From NCBI GenBank assembly GCA_020638655.1, contig JACKIC010000001.1, positions 310,001 through 374,000 of the forward strand: a stretch of DNA of 64,000 nt. Reading direction: 5' to 3'. The position numbers and the translations under genes are program-made. The DNA comes from Planctomycetota bacterium (GTDB taxonomy: Bacteria; Planctomycetota; UBA1135; UBA2386). Positions 36,067 to 44,752 of the stretch are shown one piece after another. Under the pieces are notes generated by a model, which saw only the letters and a list, made by a program, of their open reading frames with translations, was not told the origin of the DNA and searched no databases. Every line of letters starts with the position of its first letter. The stretch's first letter is position 1.

Positions 36067-37052
36067 TACACCGGCACCGCGGTGGACGAGACGATCTCGC
36101 GCAACAGCCCGCCGGCGTCCCCTCCCTCGCGCAGGAACACCCGGTGCGCCAGCGCCGGCACGGCCAGCGCCTTGAGGTCGTCGGGCAGCACGTAGTCGCG
36201 CCCGTCGAGGAACGCGCGCGCCTTGGCGACGCGCAGCCAGGCCAACGCGGCGCGCGGGCTGGCGCCGAGCACCACGCGGTCGTCCTCGCGCGTCGCCGAC
36301 ACGACCCGGTAGACGTATTCGGCGACCAGGTCGCCGACCTCGACGCGATCGACCTGCTGCTGCAGCGCCAAGACCTCCTCGCGAGACATCACCGGCCCGA
36401 TCTGCGCGAGCGCTTGCTCGCTGTCGCGACCGGTGTAGAGCGAACGTTCGAGCGCGCCCTCGGGATAGGTGAGTTCGACCCGCACCAGGAAGCGGTCGAG
36501 CACCGCCTCGGGGATCGGATAGGTGCCCTGGAACTCCACCGGGTTGCGCGTCGCCAGCACCGTGAACGGCTGCGCCAGCTCGATGCTGCGGCCCTCGATC
36601 GAGACGCGGCCGGCCTCCATCGCCTCCAGCAGGCACGACAGCGTGCGCGGGCTGGTGCGGTTGATCTCGTCGGCGAGCACGAAGTTGGCGAACAGCGGGC
36701 CGCGCACGAACTGGAACCGGCCGACGTCGGGCCGCCACACCGCGGTGCCGACGACGTCGCTCGGCATCAGGTCGTTGGTGAACTGGATGCGCCGGAAGTC
36801 GGCGGCGACGCAGCGCGCGATCGTGCGCGCCAGCAGGGTCTTGCCGACGCCCGGGATGCCTTCGAGCAGGATGTGACCACCCGCGAACATCGCGCACAGG
36901 ATCGGCTCGAGCGTCGCGTCGGGCACGGCGACGACGGCGTGCGCCGCCTTGGTGAGATTGGACCGGATCGCGGCCCCGTCGAGGGTGGTGGTTGGGGTCG
37001 TCACGGCGCTGGCTCCCTGCGACGCCTTTTCGGCGCGATCGGACACCGCCAT
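36066..37052 (-). CDS. MoxR-family AAA+ ATPase
   Basis: 328 residues. Walker A G-I-P-G-V-G-K-T, Walker B F-V-L-A-D-E-I-N-R, and the sensor region L-A-T-R-N-P-V-E are all present, followed by the MoxR lid. MoxR proteins act as chaperone-like ATPases for metal or cofactor loading on VWA-type partners; the DUF58 protein downstream is the likely client. The ATG is chosen because the upstream frame overlaps the TPR protein. Confidence 0.93.
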   Translation of the reverse strand: MAVSDRAEKASQGASAVTTPTTTLDGAAIRSNLTKAAHAVVAVPDATLEPILCAMFAGGHILLEGIPGVGKTLLARTIARCVAADFRRIQFTNDLMPSDVVGTAVWRPDVGRFQFVRGPLFANFVLADEINRTSPRTLSCLLEAMEAGRVSIEGRSIELAQPFTVLATRNPVEFQGTYPIPEAVLDRFLVRVELTYPEGALERSLYTGRDSEQALAQIGPVMSREEVLALQQQVDRVEVGDLVAEYVYRVVSATREDDRVVLGASPRAALAWLRVAKARAFLDGRDYVLPDDLKALAVPALAHRVFLREGGDAGGLLREIVSSTAVPV

Positions 37053-37102
37053 GAGGTCGGGTCGCGCAGCGCCGGCGCCAGCGGCAGTTCGCGGCGCCGG
37101 AC

Positions 37103-37708
37103 TCAGTTGTTTCCGGGCGCGGCCGGACCGTCGTCCGGGTCGTCGTCGTCGTCGAACCCTTCGTCGTCCAGCGGCTCGGCCTCGTCGTTGTGACCGCCGG
37201 TTCGCGCGCGCAGCAGCTGCCGGAAGCCGCCGTCGGTGCGCAGCGCGTCGAGGTCCGGCTCGTCCCGCGCGAGGCTGCGGAACTCCTCGTCGATGCCGCA
37301 GGCGATCGTGACCTCGTCGACGGCGCGCGCGACGTCGCCGACCAGCGCCAGGTAACAACCGAGGTTGAAGTGGCCGATGCCGCTGCGCGGGTGGCGCTGC
37401 AGCAGCCGCTCCATGCAGCGCACCGCGCCGGGCAGATCGTCGCTGCGCTTGCGGCACCAGGCCTCGGTGAGCTCGATCCACTCCAGCTCGGCGTAGCTCT
37501 GCCGCAGCTCGGCCAGATCGACCAGGGCCTCCGCGTAGCGGCCTTGCCGCACGTAGGCCCGCACGCGCATGGTCAGGCCGGCGGCGCGCCCTTCGGGGTC
37601 ACCGAGCATCGGTCCCAGCAGGTCGATCGCGCGCTCGGGGCAGCGCAGGTCCAACCAGCCGTCGATCTCGTCGGCGAGGCGCTGCAGCGTTCTGGGCACG
37701 GGGATCAC
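37103..37708 (-). CDS. Small TPR-repeat protein with acidic tail
   Basis: 201 residues from a GTG. The middle (about 45-135) fits two to three TPR repeats (Y-V-R-Q-G-R-Y-A-E-A-L, G-H-F-N-L-G-C-Y-L-A-L). The end is a strongly acidic tail with a run of aspartates. No signal peptide is present. It lies between the hydrolase and MoxR genes and may be a scaffold; the role is not known. Confidence 0.75.
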   Translation of the reverse strand: MIPVPRTLQRLADEIDGWLDLRCPERAIDLLGPMLGDPEGRAAGLTMRVRAYVRQGRYAEALVDLAELRQSYAELEWIELTEAWCRKRSDDLPGAVRCMERLLQRHPRSGIGHFNLGCYLALVGDVARAVDEVTIACGIDEEFRSLARDEPDLDALRTDGGFRQLLRARTGGHNDEAEPLDDEGFDDDDDPDDGPAAPGNN

Positions 37709-37759
37709 GCCGGCATCCTCCCGCGGCGGCGCACACCTCGCAACGCCATTGCCGTCGGG

Positions 37760-38485
37760 CTACCGATCCGCGATCAGGCGGTCGAAGCGCGGCCAGATCG
37801 CGTCGGCCTGCGCCGCCAGACGATGGTCGCCGTCCGGCACGATCCACAGGTCCTTGCGGGCGTGCGGGATCCGGGCGTGCAGCTGCTCGCTCTGGCGGTG
37901 CGAGACGACGTCGTCGGCGGTGCCGTGCACGAGCAGCACGGGCATCGTCAGGCGATCCGGCAGGGCGTCCTCGTCGAACGCGGCGGCCTCGTCGAGCACC
38001 TGTCTGGCGAGCGGGAAGCCGCGACCTTCGCGCGTCCACAGCCAGCCGTTGGCGTCGACGAGGCGGCCGAGGTGCGGCAGGAAGCCCAACGCCGGCGCCA
38101 ACAGGGCGAGGCTCGGCACCAGCGCGGGAACGGTCGCGGCCGCCATCACGCCGATGATCCCGCCCAGGCTCGAGCCGATCACGTGGGCGGGCCCGAAGCG
38201 TTCGAGCACGAGGCAGGTGTCGGCGACGAGCTCGCCGATCAGCACCTGCCCCACCATGCCGCTCGACTCGCCGTGACCGCGGAAGTCGAAGCGGGTGCAG
38301 CTGCGGCCCTGTGCCGCGGCGTGGCGCAGCAACGACGCGCTCTTCTCGCCGGCGCGCAGCGAGCCGAGACCGTGCAGGAACAGGTAGCCCGGCACGTCGC
38401 CGGCGAGGTGATCGCCGACGACGCGGTGGCCACCCGCCAGTTCGAGGACGAACCGCTGCGTCGGCGGCAGCGCGGGCGCCGTCAC
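37760..38485 (-). CDS. Alpha/beta-fold hydrolase
   Basis: 241 residues from a GTG overlapping the GreA stop by four bases. The oxyanion region L-H-G-L-G-S, D-F-R-G-H-G-E-S-S-G, nucleophile elbow G-S-S-L-G-G, acid V-H-G-T-A-D-D and C-terminal G-D-H-R-L give the full serine-hydrolase set. It is a soluble esterase or thioesterase-like enzyme; substrate unknown. Confidence 0.87.
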   Translation of the reverse strand: MTAPALPPTQRFVLELAGGHRVVGDHLAGDVPGYLFLHGLGSLRAGEKSASLLRHAAAQGRSCTRFDFRGHGESSGMVGQVLIGELVADTCLVLERFGPAHVIGSSLGGIIGVMAAATVPALVPSLALLAPALGFLPHLGRLVDANGWLWTREGRGFPLARQVLDEAAAFDEDALPDRLTMPVLLVHGTADDVVSHRQSEQLHARIPHARKDLWIVPDGDHRLAAQADAIWPRFDRLIADR

Positions 38486-40659
38486 ACGATCCGCTCGATC
38501 GCCTCGATGGTGACGGCCGTCGGCCCCGCCGGCCCCGGGATCTCGCCGGTCTGGCCGACCTTCTTGCCGAGCAGGCCCTGCGCGATCGGCGCGAGGTAGT
38601 TGATGGTGTGGTCGTCGGTCACGTCCCACGGGCCGAGCACGCGGTAGACGATCAGCTGCTCGCCGGGGGCGCGCAGCGTGACCTTGGTGCCCGGCGCGAC
38701 GGTGTCGTCGGGGACCTCCTGGTCCTCGATCAGACGCGTGGAGCGGATCTGCTGATCCATCTCCTGGGCGCGACCGGTGAGGTTGCGCTGCTCCTCCATC
38801 GCCGACTCCCACTCGCTGTTCTCGCTGAGGTCGCCGAGCGACGCCGCGGCGCCGATCGCCTTGCTGTTGGTCGGGATCTTCTCGTCGACCAGCATGCTGT
38901 AGTCGGCCTTGATGCGCTGCAGGCCGGCGCGCGTCGTGTAGATGTGGTCGCGCTCCCAGAACGGCACGTCGGGCTTGGCGTGGATGTCCGGGTGCTTCTG
39001 CATCACCGCGCGGTCGATCGTGTCGGTGATCTCCTGCGGGAAGTCCTCGCCGGCGCGCTGGCAGATCGTCACGTACTGCACGAAGTCGTCGCGCGTGGCG
39101 TGTTCGAACGCCTGGTGCAGCAGGCCGCGCTTGCCGGTCAGCAGGCTGGTCAAGCGCGCCAGTAGACGGCTGTAGGCGACGTTGCCCTTGCGTTCCTCGT
39201 TGAGCAGACGCGCGGTGTGCAGCAGCACGCGCACCACGGCGACCTCCGAGGGGCGCTGCTCCTGGCCGTCGAACACGCCGTCGCTGAACAGGCGACCGAG
39301 CAGGTAGACGAGCATCGGGTAGCGCTTGGGATAGGGCGCGACGCGCTCCCAGATCGGCAGGCACAGGACGCCCTGGTTGATCGAGGTGAGCTTGTCGACG
39401 ACCTTCTCGACGACCGAGTCGGGCCACTCGGTGAGCAGCACCGCGCACTGATCGGCCCAGTTCTCACCGAGCGCCTGCGGCAGCAGCGACACCGCGTGCT
39501 CGCGCGACGCCTGGGTCGCGAGCCGGTCGATCGCGATCGGCCGCAGCGAACCGTCCTCCTTGACCAGCAGCGAGCGCAGCTCGTCGGCCGCGGGCACCGA
39601 GGCGCGCAGCCCCTGCTCCTCGAGGAACAGGATGCCGTCGAGGATGTGCGCGTGGCTGGCCTTCTTCTCCTCGAGCGCCTGTTCGACGACCTTGGTGGTC
39701 AGCGCCATGATCTGCTGGCGCACCTCTTCGTCGCCGCCGCGCGCCAGATACTCACGCAGCACGACGATCTTCTGGCCCAGGTCCGACTCGTGCGAGACCG
39801 CGGTCGCGGCCTCTTCGGCGATGCCGACCGGCCGCGAGCGCAGCACGAACACCGGCCGCGTCGGCGAGCCTTCGACGCGCAGCCACGGGTCCTTGGCCGC
39901 CGACGCCTTGGCGCGCTTCCAGAAGCTCGCCCAGCTCTTCTCGGGCACCACCGAACCGCACAGCTCGGTCTTGACCTGCTGGCTGGTGATCGTGCCGCGA
40001 TACAGGGTCGCCGTGCGCCGGATCAGCTCGCTGGGGCGATCCTTGGCCTCCTCCTGCAGCACGTCCATCTGCAGCAGCTTCATCGCGCGCAGATCTTCGT
40101 TGTCGAGCGACTTGAACGAGGTCAGCAGCGTGTCGAGCGGGAACGCCTCCTTGCGCCCCGAAGCGAACTGCACGACCACCTCCTCGCTCTCCGGCCGGAA
40201 CTCGCCGATGCACCCCTCGCCCCAACCCGCGCCGTGATAGACGACGAACCCCTTCGTGTAGCGGCGCAGCTTGTCGAACTCCTGCACGGCGTGCACCGTC
40301 GCGCCGATCTGCAGACCGCTGCGGCGCATCAGCAGCTCGAACCAGTTCTCGTCGCCGTAGCGCTGCTCGATCAGGCCCACGACCGCCTTGATCAGCGTGT
40401 CGTTGTGGGCGCTCTGCCGCAGCACGCGGAAGCCGAGCTCGAGGGCGGGCTCGACCATGTCCTTGCTGGCCAGCGCCTCGAGCATCGAGCTCGCCAGACC
40501 CAGGGCCCTGCCGGCCAGGTCCTGCTCGCAGAGCAGTTCGAGCGCTGCGGCGTAGTGCCGAGCGTCGTCGGCGTTTGGGGAAGTCAGGGCCTGCTGCCAG
40601 GCTGCTTCCAGGTCATCGAGATTGCGGGAACGCGCGAGGGAAACGAGTGCGTGCGGCAA
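38482..40659 (-). CDS. greA: GreA transcript-cleavage factor fused to a long N-terminal region
   Basis: 725 residues, against about 158 in most bacteria. The last ~155 residues are GreA: a coiled coil (I-G-A-A-A-S-L-G-D-L-S-E-N-S-E-W-E) whose acidic tip holds the D and E that trigger RNA cleavage by stalled RNA polymerase, then the C-terminal domain (Y-R-V-L-G-P-W-D-V). About 560 residues in front are mostly helical, with a Tudor/CarD-like patch (V-V-Y-H-G-A-G-W-G-E-G, near 140). Chlamydial GreA is also a ~715-residue fusion. The TTG start is chosen because an in-frame TAG lies eight codons upstream. Confidence 0.87.
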   Translation of the reverse strand: MPHALVSLARSRNLDDLEAAWQQALTSPNADDARHYAAALELLCEQDLAGRALGLASSMLEALASKDMVEPALELGFRVLRQSAHNDTLIKAVVGLIEQRYGDENWFELLMRRSGLQIGATVHAVQEFDKLRRYTKGFVVYHGAGWGEGCIGEFRPESEEVVVQFASGRKEAFPLDTLLTSFKSLDNEDLRAMKLLQMDVLQEEAKDRPSELIRRTATLYRGTITSQQVKTELCGSVVPEKSWASFWKRAKASAAKDPWLRVEGSPTRPVFVLRSRPVGIAEEAATAVSHESDLGQKIVVLREYLARGGDEEVRQQIMALTTKVVEQALEEKKASHAHILDGILFLEEQGLRASVPAADELRSLLVKEDGSLRPIAIDRLATQASREHAVSLLPQALGENWADQCAVLLTEWPDSVVEKVVDKLTSINQGVLCLPIWERVAPYPKRYPMLVYLLGRLFSDGVFDGQEQRPSEVAVVRVLLHTARLLNEERKGNVAYSRLLARLTSLLTGKRGLLHQAFEHATRDDFVQYVTICQRAGEDFPQEITDTIDRAVMQKHPDIHAKPDVPFWERDHIYTTRAGLQRIKADYSMLVDEKIPTNSKAIGAAASLGDLSENSEWESAMEEQRNLTGRAQEMDQQIRSTRLIEDQEVPDDTVAPGTKVTLRAPGEQLIVYRVLGPWDVTDDHTINYLAPIAQGLLGKKVGQTGEIPGPAGPTAVTIEAIERIV

Positions 40660-40750
40660 CGTCTTCGGCTCGAAGGGGGGCTACGGGCGAAAAGGGGGGG
40701 CAGCACGATAGCCGCGCCCCGGCTTCATCGCCAGTTTCGATCCGGCTCTT

Positions 40751-40770
40751 CCCGGCAGAGACTGCCCGGG
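40751..40770 (-). terminator. Stem-loop after the Lys/Ala-tailed gene
   Basis: CCCGGCAG-AGA-CTGCCCGGG pairs over 8 bp with one bulged base, 27 bases beyond the stop at 40797 and before the greA start. It probably separates the upstream gene from the greA operon. A G-rich stretch (two runs of 6 to 7 G) lies between it and greA. Confidence 0.5.
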
Positions 40771-40796
40771 CCGACCCTACTCGTCCCTTCTCAGCC

Positions 40797-41456
40797 CTAC
40801 TCAGCCAGGCGCGCGATCAACGTGTTGACGTTCGTGACGGCGCAGGACTCGTCGTAGGCCGCCAGGGTGACCTCGTCGAGCACGTCGTCGCTGGCCACGA
40901 AGATGATGTAGAACTCCTGACCGTATTGGCTGCGGAAGGCGATGACCTTGCGCATGATCGGCGCGTCCGCCTCTTCCACGGCCTCGATCACGACGCTCTT
41001 GCCTTCGCGGCCGCGGCCGCGGAGCACGATCATCGGCGCGTAGGCAGCGACCCGGCCGTCCTCGTAGCGGACCTCGTAGTGGCGCGGGCTGTGGCTGTGC
41101 ACGACCCCGGCGAGGCCGAGCTTGTGGCAGATCAGCTGCTCGATCTTGCTCGACAGCAGGCGCCCGCCGCAGCGGCCGAACCCGGCGCCGCCGCCGCCGT
41201 GCGACATCAGCACGTCTTCGTCGTCGAGGTTGGCGATGGCGCGGGGCAGGAACACGGCCCGGGACGGCTTGGCGGGCGCCACGGGGGTGCGGGTCTTGCC
41301 GTTCTTCGCGATCTGGCTCTTGGCCGCCGCGGGGGCGTCGCCGCTCTTGCTGGCCGAGCCCTTGCTCGTAGCGGCCGGCTTGCGCGCCGTCTTGGTCGCG
41401 GCGGACTTCTTGGCGGAAGGCTTCTTGGGGGAACTCTTGGTGGCTTTGGCTGCCAT
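40797..41456 (-). CDS. Protein with histone-H1-like Lys/Ala N-terminal tail and an unknown domain
   Basis: 219 residues. The first ~70 are almost only K, A, S, T and P (K-A-T-K-S-S-P-K-K-P-S-A-K-K), like the DNA-binding tails of histone-H1-like and some HU proteins. The rest is a compact, mixed alpha/beta domain (S-H-G-G-G-G-A-G-F-G-R-C-G-G, V-H-S-H-S-P-R-H-Y-E-V-R-Y) that I do not recognise. The ATG is chosen from several upstream in-frame codons because the basic tail starts there. A nucleoid or RNA-binding role is suggested only by the tail. Confidence 0.65.
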   Translation of the reverse strand: MAAKATKSSPKKPSAKKSAATKTARKPAATSKGSASKSGDAPAAAKSQIAKNGKTRTPVAPAKPSRAVFLPRAIANLDDEDVLMSHGGGGAGFGRCGGRLLSSKIEQLICHKLGLAGVVHSHSPRHYEVRYEDGRVAAYAPMIVLRGRGREGKSVVIEAVEEADAPIMRKVIAFRSQYGQEFYIIFVASDDVLDEVTLAAYDESCAVTNVNTLIARLAE

Positions 41457-41789
41457 GGTGTCAGAGCCGCGTTGCCGCGCTGGGGAACCTGCCGCTTCGA
41501 TACGTCCCGGCGCAAAATGCGCACTCCCCATTGGGGGGCTCGTTCGGGTCTGGCAGGAACCCCTGATCGTCAGGCGTGACGCGACGGGATTCGGGCGGCG
41601 AGTCTAGCAGCTTCCGGAGATAGCGGAAGGGGCCCGCCCGACCCGGGCGCGCAGCCGCCCATGCCACCGCCGGCTGCCCGTCGGGAATTGCATCGCGGCG
41701 CGCGCAGCCCAAACTGGCTGCCGCGCATGCCTTCCCGATCCCCAGACCTGACCGCACGGGCGCCGCTCGCGCCGCGCCGCGAGCGGATC
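41457..41789. other. 333-base intergenic region with several small hairpins
   Basis: No convincing gene is seen between the divergent genes on either side. Four short perfect stem-loops occur: GCGCA-AAA-TGCGC (41510-41522), CCCC-ATT-GGGG (41526-41536), CTTCCG-GAGATAG-CGGAAG (41611-41629) and GCCCG-ACC-CGGGC just after. They may be leader structures or a small RNA; promoters for both genes should lie here. Confidence 0.4.
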
Positions 41790-42281
41790 ATGACCCGGCC
41801 GCTTACCGTGTTCCTGGTGGCGGTCGCGGCCGTGCTGCTCGTGTCCCTGCGCCACAAGTTCCCCCGCCCGCCCCTGGCCGAGGCCGCGAACCTGCTCGCC
41901 GACGGCGACATGGACGGCGCCGAACGCCGCCGCATGCTGCGCATCACCGTCGACGCGGCCCTGGGCAGCTCGGATCCGACCGACCTGTGGGTCGGCATGC
42001 TGGCCGCGGTGGCCCTCGACGACGCCGCGACCTTCGCGCGGCTGCGCGGCATGCTCGGCGACGGCGAACTGCCGGACAGCGCGCCGCCGGCGGCCGAACG
42101 CGCGCGGCTGGACCTCGGCGACCCGGTCGTTCGCAACGTCGCCGCGGCGATGCTCGCCGAGATCGACGGCGACCCCGCCGCCGCCCGCACCCTCTGGAAG
42201 CGCGTCGACGCGCAGTGCCGCCTGTCCCGGCGTCCGCTCGCGGCCCTCCTGGCGGCGCAGGCACACCTCCGACTCTCCTGA
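41790..42281 (+). CDS. Small membrane-anchored helical protein
   Basis: 163 residues from the ATG at 41790; ATGs at 41727 and 41661 are also in frame. One membrane helix (about 4-20, T-V-F-L-V-A-V-A-A-V-L-L) is followed by a helical region with TPR-like spacing (A-A-M-L-A-E-I-D-G-D-P-A-A-A). No family recognised. It lies 58 bases before the PilT-type pair and might be a helper of it. Confidence 0.55.
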   Translation: MTRPLTVFLVAVAAVLLVSLRHKFPRPPLAEAANLLADGDMDGAERRRMLRITVDAALGSSDPTDLWVGMLAAVALDDAATFARLRGMLGDGELPDSAPPAAERARLDLGDPVVRNVAAAMLAEIDGDPAAARTLWKRVDAQCRLSRRPLAALLAAQAHLRLS

Positions 42282-42339
42282 GGCTCAAGCCGAAGGCCCC
42301 TTGCGGTCGATGATTCGACCGCGGAGGCATTGTCGGCGA

Positions 42340-43668
42340 ATGGATGACCTAAGGCTTGGAACGATCCTGCTCTGCGGCGGGATCGTCGACGAATCCGACC
42401 TGGAACGTTGCCTGGCGATCCAGGAACTGACCGGCGGCGTGCGCCCGCTGGGGCAGATCCTGTGCGAGCAGGGCCTCATCGACGAGCGCACCCTCGACCG
42501 CCTGCTCGACCTGCAGCGCGAGCAGCGCGCCACCGCGCAAGACTTCAGCATCACGGTCGACGGCCTGGCGACGCAGGCGCTGCTGCGCAGCGCGCACGCC
42601 AACAACGCCGAGGAGCTCGTGATCAGCGAGGGCCGCAACGTGCGCATGAAGGTCGCCGCGAGCTGGCACGACCTCACCGAGGAGCCGCTGCGCGGCCCCG
42701 AGGTCTGGGACTTCGTGCGCGAGATGCTCGGCACCTCGGTGCTCGAGGAGCTCGCCGACCGCCACTTCGTCGCCCGCCAATGGCAACTCGAAGGCGCCGG
42801 TCGCGGCATGGCGACGGCGTTCCGCCAGTTCGACGGCGTCGCCGTGCGCGTGACCTTCGCCGCTGCGCCGAGCACGAGCGAACAGACCGACGAGCCTCAG
42901 GCCCCCGCCGCCGTCACCGCGGACATCCTGCCCGCCGAGTTCAGCCAGCGCCTGCGCAGCGGTCGTGGCCTGGTGCTGCTCGTCGGCGAACGCGGCATCG
43001 GCCGCAGCTCGGGCCTCGAGGCCGCGCTGCACAACGTCGCCGGCCAGGGCCAGCAATACGTCGTCTACGTCGGCGACGAGCCGATCGCCGTGCCCGCGAG
43101 CGAGGCCCTGATCGCGCAGCGCAAGTTCGGCTGGAGCACCGCCGAGCGCGCCGCGGCGATGCGCAGCGCGATCCGCGAGGATCCGGACATCCTGCTGTGC
43201 GCCGACGTCGGCGCGCCGGAGACGTTCGAACTGGCGCTGCGCGCGGCCGAGGGCGGACGCCTCGTCATCGCCTATCTCGACGCCGGCCGCGTCAAGGACG
43301 CGCTCGCGCGCATCCTGAACTTCTATCCGAACTACGACCTGCCGCGCGTGCGCTCGAGCCTCGCCGCGGTGCTGCGCGCCGTGCTGGCGCGCCACCAGCT
43401 GCCCGACGCCAACCACCGCGGCGCGGTCTACGCGACCGAGTTGCTGCTGGTCGAGGACCCCGCGCGCGAGATCCTGCGCGGCGGCAAGATCGACGACATC
43501 ACCCTGCTCCTGCGCATGGAGGACGACGCCGCCGGCCACTCGCTGGACCGCTCGATGTTCCAGCTGCTCACGGACGGCAAGGTGCGAATGCCCGACATCT
43601 TCGCGCGCTGCGAGGAGAAGGCCTGGCTGCTCGAACGCACGCAGAACCTCGAGACCAAGGAGATCTGA
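42340..43668 (+). CDS. Type IV pilus/type II secretion ATPase paralog with degenerate P-loop
   Basis: 442 residues; GGAGG lies 12 bases before the ATG. Residues 5-60 look like an MshEN/GspE N-terminal domain (L-G-T-I-L-L-C-G-G-I-V, L-G-Q-I-L-C-E-Q-G-L-I), a fold that can bind c-di-GMP. The rest is PilT-like (D-P-D-I-L-L-C-A-D-V-G, A-A-E-G-G-R-L-V-I). The Walker A is G-E-R-G-I-G-R-S-S (216-224), with Arg where the ATP-binding Lys should be. It probably cannot hydrolyse ATP normally and may regulate the active paralog next to it. Confidence 0.8.
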   Translation: MDDLRLGTILLCGGIVDESDLERCLAIQELTGGVRPLGQILCEQGLIDERTLDRLLDLQREQRATAQDFSITVDGLATQALLRSAHANNAEELVISEGRNVRMKVAASWHDLTEEPLRGPEVWDFVREMLGTSVLEELADRHFVARQWQLEGAGRGMATAFRQFDGVAVRVTFAAAPSTSEQTDEPQAPAAVTADILPAEFSQRLRSGRGLVLLVGERGIGRSSGLEAALHNVAGQGQQYVVYVGDEPIAVPASEALIAQRKFGWSTAERAAAMRSAIREDPDILLCADVGAPETFELALRAAEGGRLVIAYLDAGRVKDALARILNFYPNYDLPRVRSSLAAVLRAVLARHQLPDANHRGAVYATELLLVEDPAREILRGGKIDDITLLLRMEDDAAGHSLDRSMFQLLTDGKVRMPDIFARCEEKAWLLERTQNLETKEI

Positions 43669-43669
43669 G

Positions 43670-44752
43670 GTGGACGCCAAACGACTCGATTCGCTGCTCG
43701 CCGCCATGCACCGCGTCGGTGCGACCGTGCTGCACCTGGTGCCCGGCCGCGCGCCGTGCGTGCGCGTACAGCGCCGCTTCGTGCAGGCCGACGAGACCGT
43801 GGTCGAGGCCCAGGAGCTCAACGAGCTGACCCGCGACATGCTGTTCGCGGACCATCGCGAGCGCCTGCACCGCCAGGGCCACGTCGACGTGCTCTACGTG
43901 TCCCGCAACGGCCGCCGTTACCGCGTCACCGTCAACGAGCTCGACGGCAACCAGTCGCTGCTGCTGCGGCCGGTGCCCGAGAACCCGCCCAAGCTCGAAC
44001 AGACCGAGCTGCCCGAGCAGATCACCAGCTTCACGCACTTCCGCAGCGGCCTGGTCGCCGTCGCCGGCTTCTTCGGCTCCGGCAAGAGCACCACGCTCGC
44101 CGCGATCGTCGACGCGCTCAACCAGAACGCCTCGCGGCACATCGTCACGATCGAGGACGCGATCGAGTTCCTGCATCCCAACGGCGCGGCGCTGCTGCAC
44201 CAGCGCGAGATCGGCTCGCACGTCGAGAACTGCGCCGAGGGCATCCGCCAGGCGGTCGCCGCGGGCGCGGACACGATCGTCGTCAGCGAGCTCGTCGACG
44301 CCGCCGGCATCGACGCGGCGCTCAACGCCGCCGAGGCCGGCTGCCTGGTGTTCGTCGGCATCGAGGCCGGCTCGGTGGTCGGCGCGATGTCGGAACTGAC
44401 GCTGATGGTGCCGTTCGAAGAGCGCGGCCGCCTCAGCGCCCGTCTGGCCCGCTGCCTGCGCGCGGTGTCGGCGCAGAACCTGCTGCAGCGTTCGCACCGC
44501 GCCGGTCGCGTCGCGCAGGTCGAGATCCTGATCAGCAACCCGGCGGCGCGCGAAGCGATCCGCCTCGGCAACCTGCGCGAGCTGCCCGGCATCATGCAGC
44601 GCTGCCGCGGCCTGGGCATGCAGACCGCGGACATCGCCCTGCGCGACCTGCTCGCGCGGCACGCGGTCACCGCCGACGAGGCGATGCTGCACGCGGCCGA
44701 TCGCGATCAGCTGACGACGCGTTCACGCAGCGGCAGCAGCAGCCCCTGGTGA
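43670..44752 (+). CDS. PilT-type twitching/secretion ATPase
   Basis: 360 residues, GTG start one base after the stop of the degenerate paralog. The Walker A is normal (G-F-F-G-S-G-K-S-T, 133-141); the Asp box H-I-V-T-I-E-D-A-I-E-F and a Walker-B-like region (T-I-V-V-S-E-L) match the retraction ATPase PilT. The pair may form a hetero-oligomer in which only this subunit hydrolyses ATP. No pilin or assembly gene is in the window. Confidence 0.87.
   Translation: MDAKRLDSLLAAMHRVGATVLHLVPGRAPCVRVQRRFVQADETVVEAQELNELTRDMLFADHRERLHRQGHVDVLYVSRNGRRYRVTVNELDGNQSLLLRPVPENPPKLEQTELPEQITSFTHFRSGLVAVAGFFGSGKSTTLAAIVDALNQNASRHIVTIEDAIEFLHPNGAALLHQREIGSHVENCAEGIRQAVAAGADTIVVSELVDAAGIDAALNAAEAGCLVFVGIEAGSVVGAMSELTLMVPFEERGRLSARLARCLRAVSAQNLLQRSHRAGRVAQVEILISNPAAREAIRLGNLRELPGIMQRCRGLGMQTADIALRDLLARHAVTADEAMLHAADRDQLTTRSRSGSSSPW

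Noticed and set aside
41461..41757. 98-codon minus-strand frame with C-A-F-C
   Set aside because: No start signal, mixed composition, and it runs into the Lys/Ala-tailed gene in another frame.
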